Origin: Neocallimastix lanati (nom. inval.)
Taxonomy: Eukaryota > Neocallimastigomycota > Neocallimastigomycetes > Neocallimastigales > Neocallimastigaceae
Assembly (NCBI GenBank): GCA_016946835.1
Contig: JACVTC010000108.1
Location: 1 to 10,000, forward strand
Reading direction: 5' to 3'
Length of the DNA stretch: 10,000 nt
The translations under genes were made by a program, and so were the position numbers. The notes beneath the pieces were generated by a model. The model made no database searches. It saw only the letters and a list, made by a program, of their open reading frames with translations, and was not told the DNA's origin. Shown here one piece after another: positions 1 to 6,699 of this stretch (position 1 is its first letter; every line of letters begins with the position of its first letter).

Positions 1-442
1 GAATGAGGATCCATTATCTGTTATATGATTATTTCTGGTGGTCCATGTCTTGCTATTACTTCTGTTAAAAATTTAATTACCTGTTCTGATTTAATATCTG
101 GTATAGCTTTGGCTTCTGGCCATTTAGTAAGTAATCAACTAAAGTAATTATATATTATTACCTTGTTTTGTGGCTGGTAACGGTCCGATAATATCTAGTC
201 CTACTCTGGTAAAAGGTTTTTCAATTGGTGTAATATGATCTTCTGTATTTTGTGGTAGTGATTTGGGTCTAAATAGTTGACACTTGTGGCATGATCGAAC
301 CCACATTCTAACATCATTCCATATTCCAGGCCAGTAGTATGATTCTAAAATTCTTAAAGTAGTCTTTTCAGCACCTTCATGGCCGACGTTATGAGCTCTA
401 TCAATAATATCTTTCTTATCTTCATCTCTATAAATGACTTTT
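1..442 (-). pseudogene. Element A integrase, N-terminal zinc finger and part of catalytic core, frameshifted
   Basis: Integrase joins the reverse-transcribed element to host DNA. The N-terminal zinc-binding domain is intact in one frame: H-X3-H (codons 391-393 and 379-381), 29 residues, then C-X2-C (289-291 and 280-282). The core follows with a G-L-D-I-I-G-P-L motif whose Asp (193-195) is the first catalytic acid. The frame then hits TAA at 148-150. Conserved sequence resumes in other frames after single-base gaps near 150 and 129-130 (V-D-Y, then T-K-W-P-E-A). A further lesion at about 22-25 comes just before T-D-N-G, whose Asp (16-18) is the second catalytic acid. The third acid, Glu, would lie off the left edge. 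Entry into this frame from upstream needs one A fewer in the A4 run at 439-442. It is non-functional as it stands. Confidence 0.9.
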
Positions 443-818
443 AAATATAAATCGTTTTTTTTTATAATATAAAGTGTTATCTATTATTTGATAATTTTTG
501 CTAAAATATTTTCTTATACCTTCTGGTAAGTCTAAATCTCTTGGGTTGATATCACTTAAAATAGCATTAATACAATTTGTAACACTTTCATTTTGTTTTG
601 ATGGTAATCTAGATAAAGCATCTGCGAATATATTAGACTTTCCTTTTTCGTATATTAATTTTATTTTATATTTATTAAATTCTTCTATCCATCTAAAATG
701 TCTATTTTTGGTTGGTATGCTATTTTCAAAAAAACCTAAAAGTGGTTATGGTCAGTAATTACTGTTGTTATTTGTTTATTACTTACAATATATTCGCGGA
801 ATTTCTTTAAACTATAAT
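428..818 (-). pseudogene. Element A RNase H C-terminal part and RH-IN connection, frameshifted
   Basis: After the break near 815, the RNase H reading continues in the next frame as S-L-K-K-F-R-E-Y, then V-I-T-D-H (Asp 751-753, a catalytic acid), and meets TAG at 736-738. The invariant T-D-H-K-P motif is broken by one missing A around 744-747. The third frame then carries P-L-L-G-F-F-E-N, R-W-I-E-E-F and the A-D-A-L-S-R motif that closes the RNase H domain and holds its last catalytic Asp. A linker of about 60 residues leads to the integrase zinc finger. The segment stops at TAG 428-430. All these motifs have in-frame counterparts in element B, which confirms the order. Confidence 0.88.
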
Positions 819-1361
819 AACTGCTAAGCCTTCCAGATCGGTTATAGAGTAATTTTCTTCTGCAGGCTTTAAGGATCTGCTAACACAATAAATTGGATGT
901 TCCAATTTATCTTCCTCCCGTTGCAAGAGTACACCCCCGATTCCTTTGATAGAAGCATCTGTTCTAATAATGAATGGCCTATTGAAATCAGGAAAGGCAA
1001 GTATTGGATCTTTCAAGAGACAATTTCTTAAGTCTTCAAATGCTAAGGTACAATCATTATTCCAATTGTAATTATTATTTTTCTTTAAAAGTTTGAATAG
1101 TGGACTAGCTCTAATAGAAAAGTTTTTTATAAATTTTCTGTAATAACTTACCAAACCAAGAAATGATCTTAATTGAGAAATATTCTTTGGGTTTTCCCAT
1201 AAGGCAATACTTTGGACTTTTGATGGTGCAGTTTTTAATCCATCAGCTGTTAGTACATGTCCTAAAACTTCGACTTTTTCTTTAAAAAATTGACACCTTT
1301 GTAAATTTATTGATAAATTATATTTTGAGAATATATCGAATACTAATTTTAAGTTTTTATG
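807..1361 (-). pseudogene. Element A RT thumb/connection and RNase H N-terminal part
   Basis: One frame stays open from the A5 run at 1354-1358 down to TAA at 807-809. It begins with the RT thumb, including the V-L-G-H motif and F-L-G-L-V-S-Y-Y-R-K-F, a Ty3/Gypsy hallmark. RNase H follows: R-T-D-A-S (catalytic Asp 957-959), G-G-V-L-L-Q and I-T-D-L-E-G (catalytic Glu 831-833). RNase H degrades the RNA strand of the RNA-DNA hybrid during reverse transcription. The in-frame methionine nearest the conserved start is not a real start; this is an internal polyprotein segment. The frame ends about 8 codons after the Glu because one base is missing near 815. Confidence 0.9.
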
Positions 1362-1503
1362 TGCTCTTTTAAATTCTTAGAATAAACCACGATATCGTCA
1401 ATATAGACAAATAAGCATTCACCTATTAATGGTAGCAATATCCGATTCATTTCTCGTTGGAATGTCGCTGGCGCATTTGTGAGTCCAAAAGGCATTACTA
1501 AAA
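1349..1503 (-). pseudogene. Element A RT palm segment with YIDD active site
   Basis: This short open stretch carries L-V-M-P-F-G-L-T-N-A-P-A-T-F-Q, the pattern next to the RT dNTP-binding region, and the catalytic Y-I-D-D (1394-1405), followed by V-Y-S-K. It is separated from the upstream RT segment by a run of five T (minus strand, about 1497-1501) where six would keep frame. It is separated from the downstream segment by five A (1354-1358) where six would keep frame. It ends at TAA 1349-1351. Both catalytic Asp of the DD pair are retained, so the enzyme was lost through frame rather than active-site change. Confidence 0.9.
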
Positions 1504-2265
1504 ATTGTAATTTCCAAATTTTGTGGTGAATGATGTTTTCTCGATATCTTTCTTATTCATTGGTATTTGGTGGTAACCAGAAAATAAATCCAATGCGGAA
1601 AATATTTTTGCACCCTTTACTGATGTTACTAATTCGTCAATGAGAGGCAAGGCATAAGAATCTTTTATTGTAATATTATTCAGTTTTCTATAATCAATAC
1701 ACATTCTCCATTTTCCATTTTTCTTTTGAACAAGTAATACTGGGAATGCCCATGGTGAATGGGAAGGTTCTATTAGTCCTTTGTTTAATAATGATATTAT
1801 TTCCTCCTTAAGAATATTTGAATGTTCCTTTGATAATTTGTACGGTTTTAATTTTATTGGTACATTGGTAGTTGTTATTATATTATGAGGATGCAAATTT
1901 GCAGTTGTTAATTGAGAAAGAGAAGTTGCCATACACTTTTGATTATTTAATATTAAAATTTTAAATTCTTCCTTTATTTCAATTGGTACTTCGTTAATTA
2001 TTACATTAAGAGTATTCATAAATTCATTTTCTTCTTCGTTTGAAATAATAATTGAATTAATTAAAGGTATGTCCTGTTTACTATTAATAATTTCGCTAAC
2101 TTTAATTAAACCTTTATCAGTCTTCTTGTAAATAAAATCATCATCTGGGTCAATTAATAATCTATATTTCTTTTGTATACTTCTTCCTATAATTAAATCA
2201 TAATAATTATTTGTATAGTCTATAATATAAAATTTTTCATTAATAGTTAAATTTTCACTTATTTT
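1498..2265 (-). pseudogene. Element A protease C-terminus plus RT fingers/palm
   Basis: The frame is open well upstream of its first ATG (2017-2019). It starts with the protease tail, including Y-D-L-I-I-G-R, the conserved hydrophobic-hydrophobic-Gly motif near the C-terminus of retropepsins. A linker of roughly 100 residues follows, then the RT domain: E-G-L/K-G-L-I-E-P-S, S-P-W-A-F-P-V-L-L-V-Q-K-K, W-R-M-C-I-D-Y-R-K-L-N, L-P-L-I-D-E-L, and L-D-L-F-S-G-Y-H-Q-I-P (first catalytic Asp 1588-1590). It ends at TAG 1498-1500 inside F-G-N-Y-N-F, exactly where the V-M-P-F-G motif should continue. The join to the upstream protease frame needs one extra A in the A4 run at 2262-2265. Confidence 0.9.
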
Positions 2266-3089
2266 AATTTTATAGTTGTATAATATTGAGTTGGTATTAA
2301 TGTTCCATCAGCTAGAGCAATGGTAATTGTTTCGTCAGTTTTTACTATGTTATTTAATTCAGTTTTATTAAAACTTTCTAAGGTAATTATATTAATATTT
2401 GCACCAGTATCAAATAATACTTTAAAAGGTTGGTTATTTATTTCCCCAATGATAATCGGTATATTAAAATTCGCTATTGAACATAAAATTCTTTCTACTC
2501 TTGGCTTTAGACCCTGTTCCAATTCTTTTCTTATTGCTGGACTTGCTGCTAATAGCTGTGCTAAATTAATTTTTGGATAGATTGATTTGATTTCTTCAAT
2601 AATATTAAACTTTTGTTCTTTATCTAATAATTTTATTTCAGTCATATTCCTTTTAGTAATAAATTTTGTTGGCTTATTTTCATTATAATTATCTTTATCT
2701 AAATCAATTACATTATTTGTTTTTCTTTCATTTTTATTTTTATAATTTTCATTATCTTTATTACTATTATCATTTTTATTATCATCATTATTCTTATTAT
2801 CATAATTATTTTTATTATTTTTATTATTTTTATTATTTGTATTATTTGTATTATTTGTATTATTGGTATTATTTGTATTATTTGTATTATTTGTATTATT
2901 TGTATTATTATCATTATTATTACTAATTCCATTACTGTCATTATTATTAATAATACCATCATTACTATGATTATTATTAAGATTTATACTTTCCTCAAGA
3001 TTATTTTTATTTTCTATTTCTTGATTATTATTAGTTTCGTTATTTTCATTCTGGTTGGAGTATTCTTCTTCATTATCATCTATATCCAT
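2259..3089 (-). pseudogene. Element A Asn-rich linker and aspartic protease
   Basis: From ATG 3087-3089 the frame codes 276 residues. About the first 125 are acidic and Asn-rich low complexity. From about residue 200 it is a retropepsin: a beta-strand-rich lead-in, then F-D-T-G-A-N (catalytic Asp is residue 227, codon 2409-2411) and A-L-A-D-G, both standard. The C-terminal I-I-G-R motif lies in the next segment because the frame stops at TAA 2259-2261. Retropepsins act as dimers to cut the Gag-Pol polyprotein. The frame is open about 13 codons upstream of this ATG, so the ATG is probably not a genuine start; the protein was likely made as part of Gag-Pol. Confidence 0.87.
2812..2910 (-). repeat. 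9-bp tandem repeat coding Asn-Asn-Thr / Asn-Asn-Lys
   Basis: On the plus strand the unit is TTATTTGTA, with eight near-identical copies, one carrying a G for T change. Three TTATTTTTA-type copies sit on the low-coordinate side. On the coding strand this gives eight NNT then three NNK triplets inside the gag-protease linker. The period is a multiple of three, so copy-number change does not break the frame. The same array gives spurious open frames on both strands. Confidence 0.92.
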
Positions 3090-3346
3090 GGCTCTTCTTC
3101 TTTTGTCTCTAATTTCTCTTTTTTTGTTGTTTTACTATTTTAATTTTGGGTTGGTTTAATATTGAAGGTTTAATAATTGATTTATTTGATAATTTTATTT
3201 TGGTTTTATTCAATTGATTTGAAGTTGTAGTCTTTTTTTTTTTGTGCGGCATTAATTGTGTATATGTTATTGTTATTATTGGAATTTATTGTATTTGCAA
3301 TTTTATTTATATTGGGAGATTGCGTACTCCCATTATTTATTTTAAA
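3090..3346 (-). pseudogene. Element A gag-protease linker reached by -1 frame
   Basis: Downstream of the gag stop, the -1 frame is open for about 45 codons (N-N-G-S-T-Q-S-P-N, then Asn-rich) into an A11 run (3233-3243 on the plus strand as T). With one A fewer there, a lysine-rich frame follows. That frame reaches TAG after an A7 run near 3120-3127, and one A fewer there leads into the protease frame upstream of its first ATG. The segment is basic and Asn/Lys-rich with no recognisable domain. Both breaks fall in homopolymers, so either replication slippage or sequencing error could explain them. Confidence 0.65.
3313..3346 (-). promoter_or_regulatory. Putative programmed -1 ribosomal frameshift signal at gag end
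   Basis: In the gag frame the last codons are CGT TTA AAA TAA, giving the slippery heptamer T_TTA_AAA (3346-3340) in the correct phase (X_XXY_YYZ), immediately followed by the gag stop (3339-3337). A 7-nt spacer leads to a perfect 6-bp stem, TGGGAG (3332-3327) with CTCCCA (3318-3313), and an 8-nt loop. Four of six pairs are G-C in a region that otherwise has very few. The -1 frame continues toward protease. Slippery site, spacer length and stem match known -1 frameshift signals of retroelements. The weak point is that the element has other one-base breaks, so this site could be chance; activity is inferred. Confidence 0.6.
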
Positions 3347-4285
3347 CGTTCATCATTTTGTTCAGATTCTGGGCAGTCAACTTCATTATGTCCGATCCTC
3401 ATACAATTTACGCAAAAATTAATTTTTAAGTCGGAGAGCTTTTGTATTATTTCTTTTATTTCTTCATCATTTATGCTTTGTTTTGCATTATTTCTATTAT
3501 TATTAGTATTTTTATTTAATTGTTCTTTATATTGATAATTAATTATTGTACTTATTATTGTAGTTACTATTATAGGATTTATTATTATAAAAATTTTTAT
3601 TTTGATATCCATACGTTGAACTATTAGCGTTATTATTATTTCCTTCCTTATTTTTATTATTTGGAGAATAAAAATTAATATAAGAACTTTCGGATTGCCT
3701 TTTGTAGAATTATGGCTAGTAGTTTTCTCTTTTGAAGGATTTTTATTTTTATTTTCTTTAATAAGGTTCATAATCTTTTCTTTCTTCGAAGTGATTTTCT
3801 GAGCTTCTTCTAAGGTTGTTGGTTCTTCCTCCATTAAGCTTTCGTATATTTTATTCCAATTACGAAAAGCATTTATATAATAAGATGTTACGATAACATC
3901 TGAGATTACCACAGTTTTACTTATTGGTTTAGCAATTCAGAGAATCGTATGTCAAAGTCTGTAATTGTTTCATCTTTACGTATAGTAATAGATGAAAGTT
4001 CCAGAAGTCTGGAATTCTTTGACGCAGTTTTCTTATAATACTTTGCTAAATTGTTAATATAGTATCATATTCATCTGGTATTTTTTTATTTAGAGAATTA
4101 TAAACTATTGTCCTTGCAACACCATCTGTTATTGCAATTAAATAATCTATTTTCTCTCTTTCTTCGCTTACTTTAAAAGTAAGACACCAATGTTCGAATG
4201 CAAACTTCCATTCATCGAATGCAACTTTTGTTTTTCCGAGAATGGGAAGTCTGTTGAACGTTATTAATTTTATTTGATTTTCCAT
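3337..4285 (-). pseudogene. Element A gag with CCHC zinc knuckle, frameshifted
   Basis: Gag forms the virus-like particle and its nucleocapsid end binds the element RNA. The chosen start is ATG 4283-4285, preceded by an A-tract. The first 79 residues look like a Ty3/Gypsy gag domain (F-D-E-W-K-F-A-F-E-H-W) and end at TAG 4046-4048. Gag-like sequence continues in the -1 frame (L-L-E-L-S, then F-D-I-R-F-S-E-L-L) to TAA 3921-3923. A third frame then runs to TAA 3337-3339. Within it, about 3545-3700 reads better one frame back as an Asn/Tyr/Ser-rich linker, so two compensating shifts are likely. The knuckle C-X2-C-X4-H-X4-C is intact at 3373-3414. The full length, about 316 codons, is ordinary for this family. 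Confidence 0.85.
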
Positions 4286-4305
4286 TTTTTTTTTTTTTTT
4301 TTTTT
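4285..4305. repeat. T21 homopolymer (A-tract abutting gag ATG)
   Basis: On the coding strand about 20 consecutive A directly precede the ATG of element A gag. A-rich contexts before start codons are common in very AT-rich eukaryotes. This run is also a site of likely length instability. Confidence 0.95.
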
Positions 4306-4373
4306 ATATATATTTTTATTTTATTTTATTTTACTTATATATGCTACTTTATTGTATCACTATATATGTATAT

Positions 4374-4378
<5 letters not shown>

Positions 4379-4407
<29 letters not shown>
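4379..4407. repeat. T29 homopolymer followed by AT run
   Basis: Twenty-nine T on the plus strand, followed by a short (AT)n stretch to about 4420. It lies in the leader of element A; on the element RNA this would be an A29 tract. Confidence 0.95.
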
Positions 4408-4410
<3 letters not shown>

Positions 4411-4603
4411 TATATATATTATTTACTTATATTATTTGTATTATTTTACTTATTTATATTTATATTATTTAACTTATTTATATTATTTAACTTATTTTAT
4501 TATTTTCTTCATTTAATATATATTATCTTTTCTTTGTTTTATATATAAACTAAGATTAATTTTTAATATCTAAAAATTATATATTATTACTAGTTCTATA
4601 ATG

Positions 4604-4605
4604 GA

Positions 4606-4651
<46 letters not shown>
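4604..4651. repeat. (AT)n joined to T30 homopolymer
   Basis: An alternating AT run (about 4604-4621) passes directly into thirty T (4622-4651). It is non-coding, within the element A leader. The combination is prone to slippage and to assembly error. Confidence 0.94.
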
Positions 4652-4653
<2 letters not shown>

Positions 4654-4854
4654 TAATAATAATTAATTATAATTTAATTTACTATATTTTTATTAATTGT
4701 GTAACTTTTAATTTTTTTTTTTTTTTAAATAATTATATCAATAATTTTTAAATTAATTATTACATTAATCTATTTAAATTAATTTCTGCTAAATATTTTA
4801 TAACTATGATTTAATGGTTTTCTTTTATTTATTATTAATTTTCACTTAAGTATT

Positions 4855-4959
4855 TTACCTCATTGGGTTTTACATAAGAATAACTTTAATTACCTCATTG
4901 GGTTTTAATTTTTTTTTTTTTTATAGAATAAAGAATTCTACTTACCTCACCGGGCTTAG
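4855..4959 (-). repeat. Three copies of an 18-nt leader motif
   Basis: The plus-strand consensus is TTACCTCAYYGGGYTTWR, at 4855-4872, 4890-4907 and 4942-4959. The first two copies are identical; the third, nearest the primer binding site, has C for T at three positions. In surroundings almost without G or C, the conserved GC content argues for function or recent duplication. On the element strand each copy contains GAGGTAA; in the third copy this extends to GAG/GTAAGT, a good 5' splice-site match. A role in RNA packaging, dimerisation or splicing is speculation. Confidence 0.75.
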
Positions 4960-4961
4960 TT

Positions 4962-4975
4962 AGGATTCTCCACCA
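4962..4975 (-). promoter_or_regulatory. Putative tRNA primer binding site of element A
   Basis: On the element strand the sequence TGGTGGAGAATCCT lies three bases inside the LTR end. It starts with TGG, as expected for pairing to the CCA 3' end of a tRNA, and would match a tRNA whose 3' end reads GGATTCTCCACCA. The site primes minus-strand DNA synthesis. I cannot assign the tRNA species from the sequence alone. Confidence 0.7.
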
Positions 4976-4978
4976 GTT

Positions 4979-5673
4979 TGACAAACGTTGATTATTATCT
5001 TAATTTAGAATTTACTTCTAAAAGTGATAATAATTTGTCAATTAAAAGGGTAGTTATTAACACAAAAATGTTAATTAAAACACTACAGTTTAAAATAAGA
5101 AAAGAATATTTGTTTTTTTTTATAATAAAACTTTATTTATCAATATAAAATTGTACTTTTTATTATTTTGAATATTTATATTCTTAATAAAAAGTATTTA
5201 AAATAAATGAGAATAAAAGAAAATAATTTATTAAAACTTAAATTTTAAATTTTTAATTCTTGAATTCTGATTTTTTATTTTTAAAGAAATATTTACATGT
5301 TTTTATATTTTTCTTTTAAGTTTAAATTATTTAAAATAAAACTATATAATTATTTTAAGTAAACACTTTTAAGATAAAATAAACAATTTTGTTATTATTA
5401 ATAAGTTTCTTTTTAATTAATATTAATATCAATTTAAACTGAGATTTAATTTAAAATCGTTAAAGTAAAATAAAAGAATAATTTAATATAAAATACATTG
5501 TTCTTTAAATTAAAATAATATTTATTTAATAATTTTAAATCTTTTAATTTATTTTTATTAAAATATTATTTTATAATTATCTATAACTAATTAAGAGGGT
5601 TATTATTCCATTTTATTGATTTTTCTTAATTTATAATTTGGTTATTTATCAAGTGGTAGACTCGGGGTTGACA
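4979..5673 (-). repeat. Putative 5' LTR of element A (about 695 bp)
   Basis: The inner end is set by the primer binding site: the plus strand starts TGACAAACG at 4979, which is ...TTTGTCA on the element strand. The outer end is proposed at 5673, where the element strand would start TGTCAACCCC. That gives TG...CA termini and a usual LTR length. The interior is very AT-rich with no open frame. TATA boxes and AATAAA signals occur by chance everywhere here and cannot be called. The partner 3' LTR is off window, so the outer boundary is an inference; the inner boundary is better supported. Confidence 0.6.
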
Positions 5674-5681
5674 CTTAGATA

Positions 5682-5730
5682 TTTAAAATCAAGCAGGGGG
5701 GGACGGGTATTACCCTGCTTTGATTTTAAA
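5682..5730. repeat. Strong inverted repeat / hairpin with G-rich loop
   Basis: The arms are TTTAAAATCAAGCAGGG (5682-5698, last G shared with a G7 run) and CCCTGCTTTGATTTTAAA (5713-5730). They pair over 17 bp with one bulged T. The loop holds the rest of the G7 run and ACGGG, and a competing small palindrome GGGTA-T-TACCC spans 5705-5715. It is one of very few GC-containing islands between 5000 and 6600 and sits about 9 bp outside the proposed LTR end of element A. Origin unknown: an LTR end of element B, a foldback element remnant, or a host structure. Confidence 0.85.
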
Positions 5731-6179
5731 AAAAATAAATCTTTCTTTATTAAAAATTATTTATTTTTTTTATTAATATAAAAGTTTTTTTTTTTTTTAT
5801 TTAAAGTACACATATTTAATTTTTAAGAAATTGTTACAATATTTATATTTTTTTTATAAATTTAAAGTATAATTAATTGTTTATAATTTAAGTAATTTTA
5901 TAGAATTATTGAATTAATTTTATATCAATAATTCATTTTTGTTTTAATTTTTATAAATATAATAATATAGTATTCAAATATAATTTAATTAAAAATAATT
6001 ATAAAATAAATATATAGAAAATAGTTTTTACTATTTTCTTTGATATTTTTAAGTTAAATAAATTGTTTTTAAAGATTAATATAATAAATTTAATAATCTT
6101 TAATTATTTTAAATAATACTTGTAATTATTTTCAAAATAAAATAAAATTTTTATAATATTTAATTAATAAATTTGATAA

Positions 6180-6440
6180 TATTTAAACAATAATTTTTAT
6201 AATAAGTAATAATTTTTAATAATAATTTTTAATAATAAATTTAATTAATAATCTTAATAATTTTATAATAATATTTAATAGTTATAATAAATAAATTTTT
6301 ATAATAATATTTAATAATTTTAATAATTTTATAATATTAATAATTTATAATAATTTTTAGAATAATATTTAATTAATAATTTTAATAATTTTATAATAAT
6401 TTTTATAATAATATTTAATTAATATTTTTAATAATTTAGT
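6180..6440. repeat. Imperfect A/T tandem sequence
   Basis: The stretch is built of AATAAT, TTTAATTAATAAT and TTTTATAATAAT blocks. Two good copies of a unit of about 34 bp (TTTAATTAATAAT followed by YTTAATAATTTTATAATAAT) start near 6239 and 6368, with degenerate copies between and after. This is compatible with subrepeats in an LTR or with simple-sequence drift. Confidence 0.6.
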
Positions 6441-6680
6441 ATCTTAAAAGTATAATTTTAATATTTACAATTGTATTTTAATATATACATATATTTAATA
6501 ATATAACAATAAAGTGATTAATTAAAATTTATTTACATTATTTACAAATTAAAATTAATTTATATCAAAATAAATTAAATTTACAATGAGGTTTAGGTTA
6601 TGAAGAATATAGGAAAGTACAATTTAGTAAAGAATTATTAATAATAAAATAAAGGTTATTAATTCATTCTTTACCATGAT

Positions 6681-6693
6681 GCCCCCTCTAAAA
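6681..6693 (-). promoter_or_regulatory. Polypurine tract of element B
   Basis: Seven bases after the pol stop codon (6700-6702) the element strand reads TTTTAGAGGGGGC. The core AGAGGGGG (6689-6682) is a typical plus-strand DNA primer. The proposed LTR start TG at 6676-6675 lies five bases further on (CATCA between), a slightly larger gap than usual, so the LTR may begin a few bases nearer the tract with a non-TG end. Confidence 0.75.
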
Positions 6694-6699
6694 CTCAAG

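Larger units (their letters stand above)
4286..4961 (-). other. Element A 5' untranslated leader
   Basis: This stretch lies between the primer binding site and the gag ATG. No open frame has protein-like composition. It is dominated by A/T, with very long homopolymers (T runs of 29 and 30 on the plus strand), an AT dinucleotide run just before the T30, and three copies of an 18-nt motif next to the primer site. Frames seen on the plus strand here translate to Phe/Tyr/Leu strings from the homopolymers and are not genes. Confidence 0.7.
1..5673 (-). mobile_element. Element A: decayed Ty3/Gypsy LTR retrotransposon, 3' end off window
   Basis: Read on the minus strand, the order is LTR, primer binding site, leader, gag with CCHC knuckle, protease, reverse transcriptase, RNase H, integrase. 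Integrase placed after RNase H identifies Ty3/Gypsy and excludes Ty1/Copia. The coding part is split over all three minus frames by many one-base lesions, so no functional polyprotein is expected apart from possibly gag. The 3' LTR and the last integrase catalytic Glu lie left of position 1, so target-site duplications and LTR-LTR divergence cannot be examined. The protein motifs are clearly related to element B, but the two are different families: protease active site, gag-pol linker and LTR termini differ. Confidence 0.93.
5674..6676 (-). repeat. AT-rich non-coding interval, presumed to contain the 3' LTR of element B
   Basis: Element B pol ends at 6700 and is followed by a polypurine tract, so its 3' LTR should begin near 6676 on the minus strand (TGGTAAAG) and extend to lower coordinates. 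The far boundary cannot be placed: TG dinucleotides at 5716 (right hairpin arm) and elsewhere are candidates. Apart from the hairpin at 5682-5730 and A/T tandem sequence at about 6180-6440, the interval holds nothing recognisable: no open frame, RNA gene or other repeat. Comparison with the 5' LTR, off window, would fix the limits. Confidence 0.45.

Noticed and set aside
498-758. Plus-strand open frame of 86 codons
   Set aside because: It lies antisense to the RNase H to integrase region of element A, whose motifs are clear on the minus strand.
2259-2272. Second programmed frameshift between protease and RT of element A
   Set aside because: The local sequence AAA TTA AAA TAA does not make an X_XXY_YYZ heptamer in phase and no stem follows; a lost A in the A4 run explains it.
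2320-2580. Plus-strand open frame of 86 codons, hydrophobic
   Set aside because: Antisense to the element A protease; hydrophobicity comes from T-rich codons.
2666-2962. Plus- and minus-strand frames rich in Tyr/Leu or Ile/Met across the 9-bp repeat
   Set aside because: They are alternative readings of the NNT/NNK tandem repeat and not independent proteins.
3242-3535. Plus-strand frame of 97 codons resembling a membrane protein
   Set aside because: Antisense to the gag zinc knuckle region; apparent membrane segments reflect T-rich sequence.
4274-4548. Plus-strand Phe/Tyr/Leu-rich frames
   Set aside because: They are produced by T homopolymers and AT repeats in the leader of element A.
4855-4959. 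CRISPR-like short repeats
   Set aside because: Only three copies, unequal spacing, eukaryotic retroelement leader and no cas genes.
5640-5673. tRNA-like D-arm (AGTGGTAGACTC) near the hairpin
   Set aside because: No T-arm box GGTTCRANNCC at the right distance and no cloverleaf can be drawn; fits better as the LTR terminus.
5674-5730. Helitron 3' end (hairpin followed about 4 bp later by CTAA on the minus strand)
   Set aside because: The next base is G and not the T expected at a Helitron insertion site, and no Rep/helicase sequence or 5' TC end is visible. Kept only as a hairpin of unknown origin.
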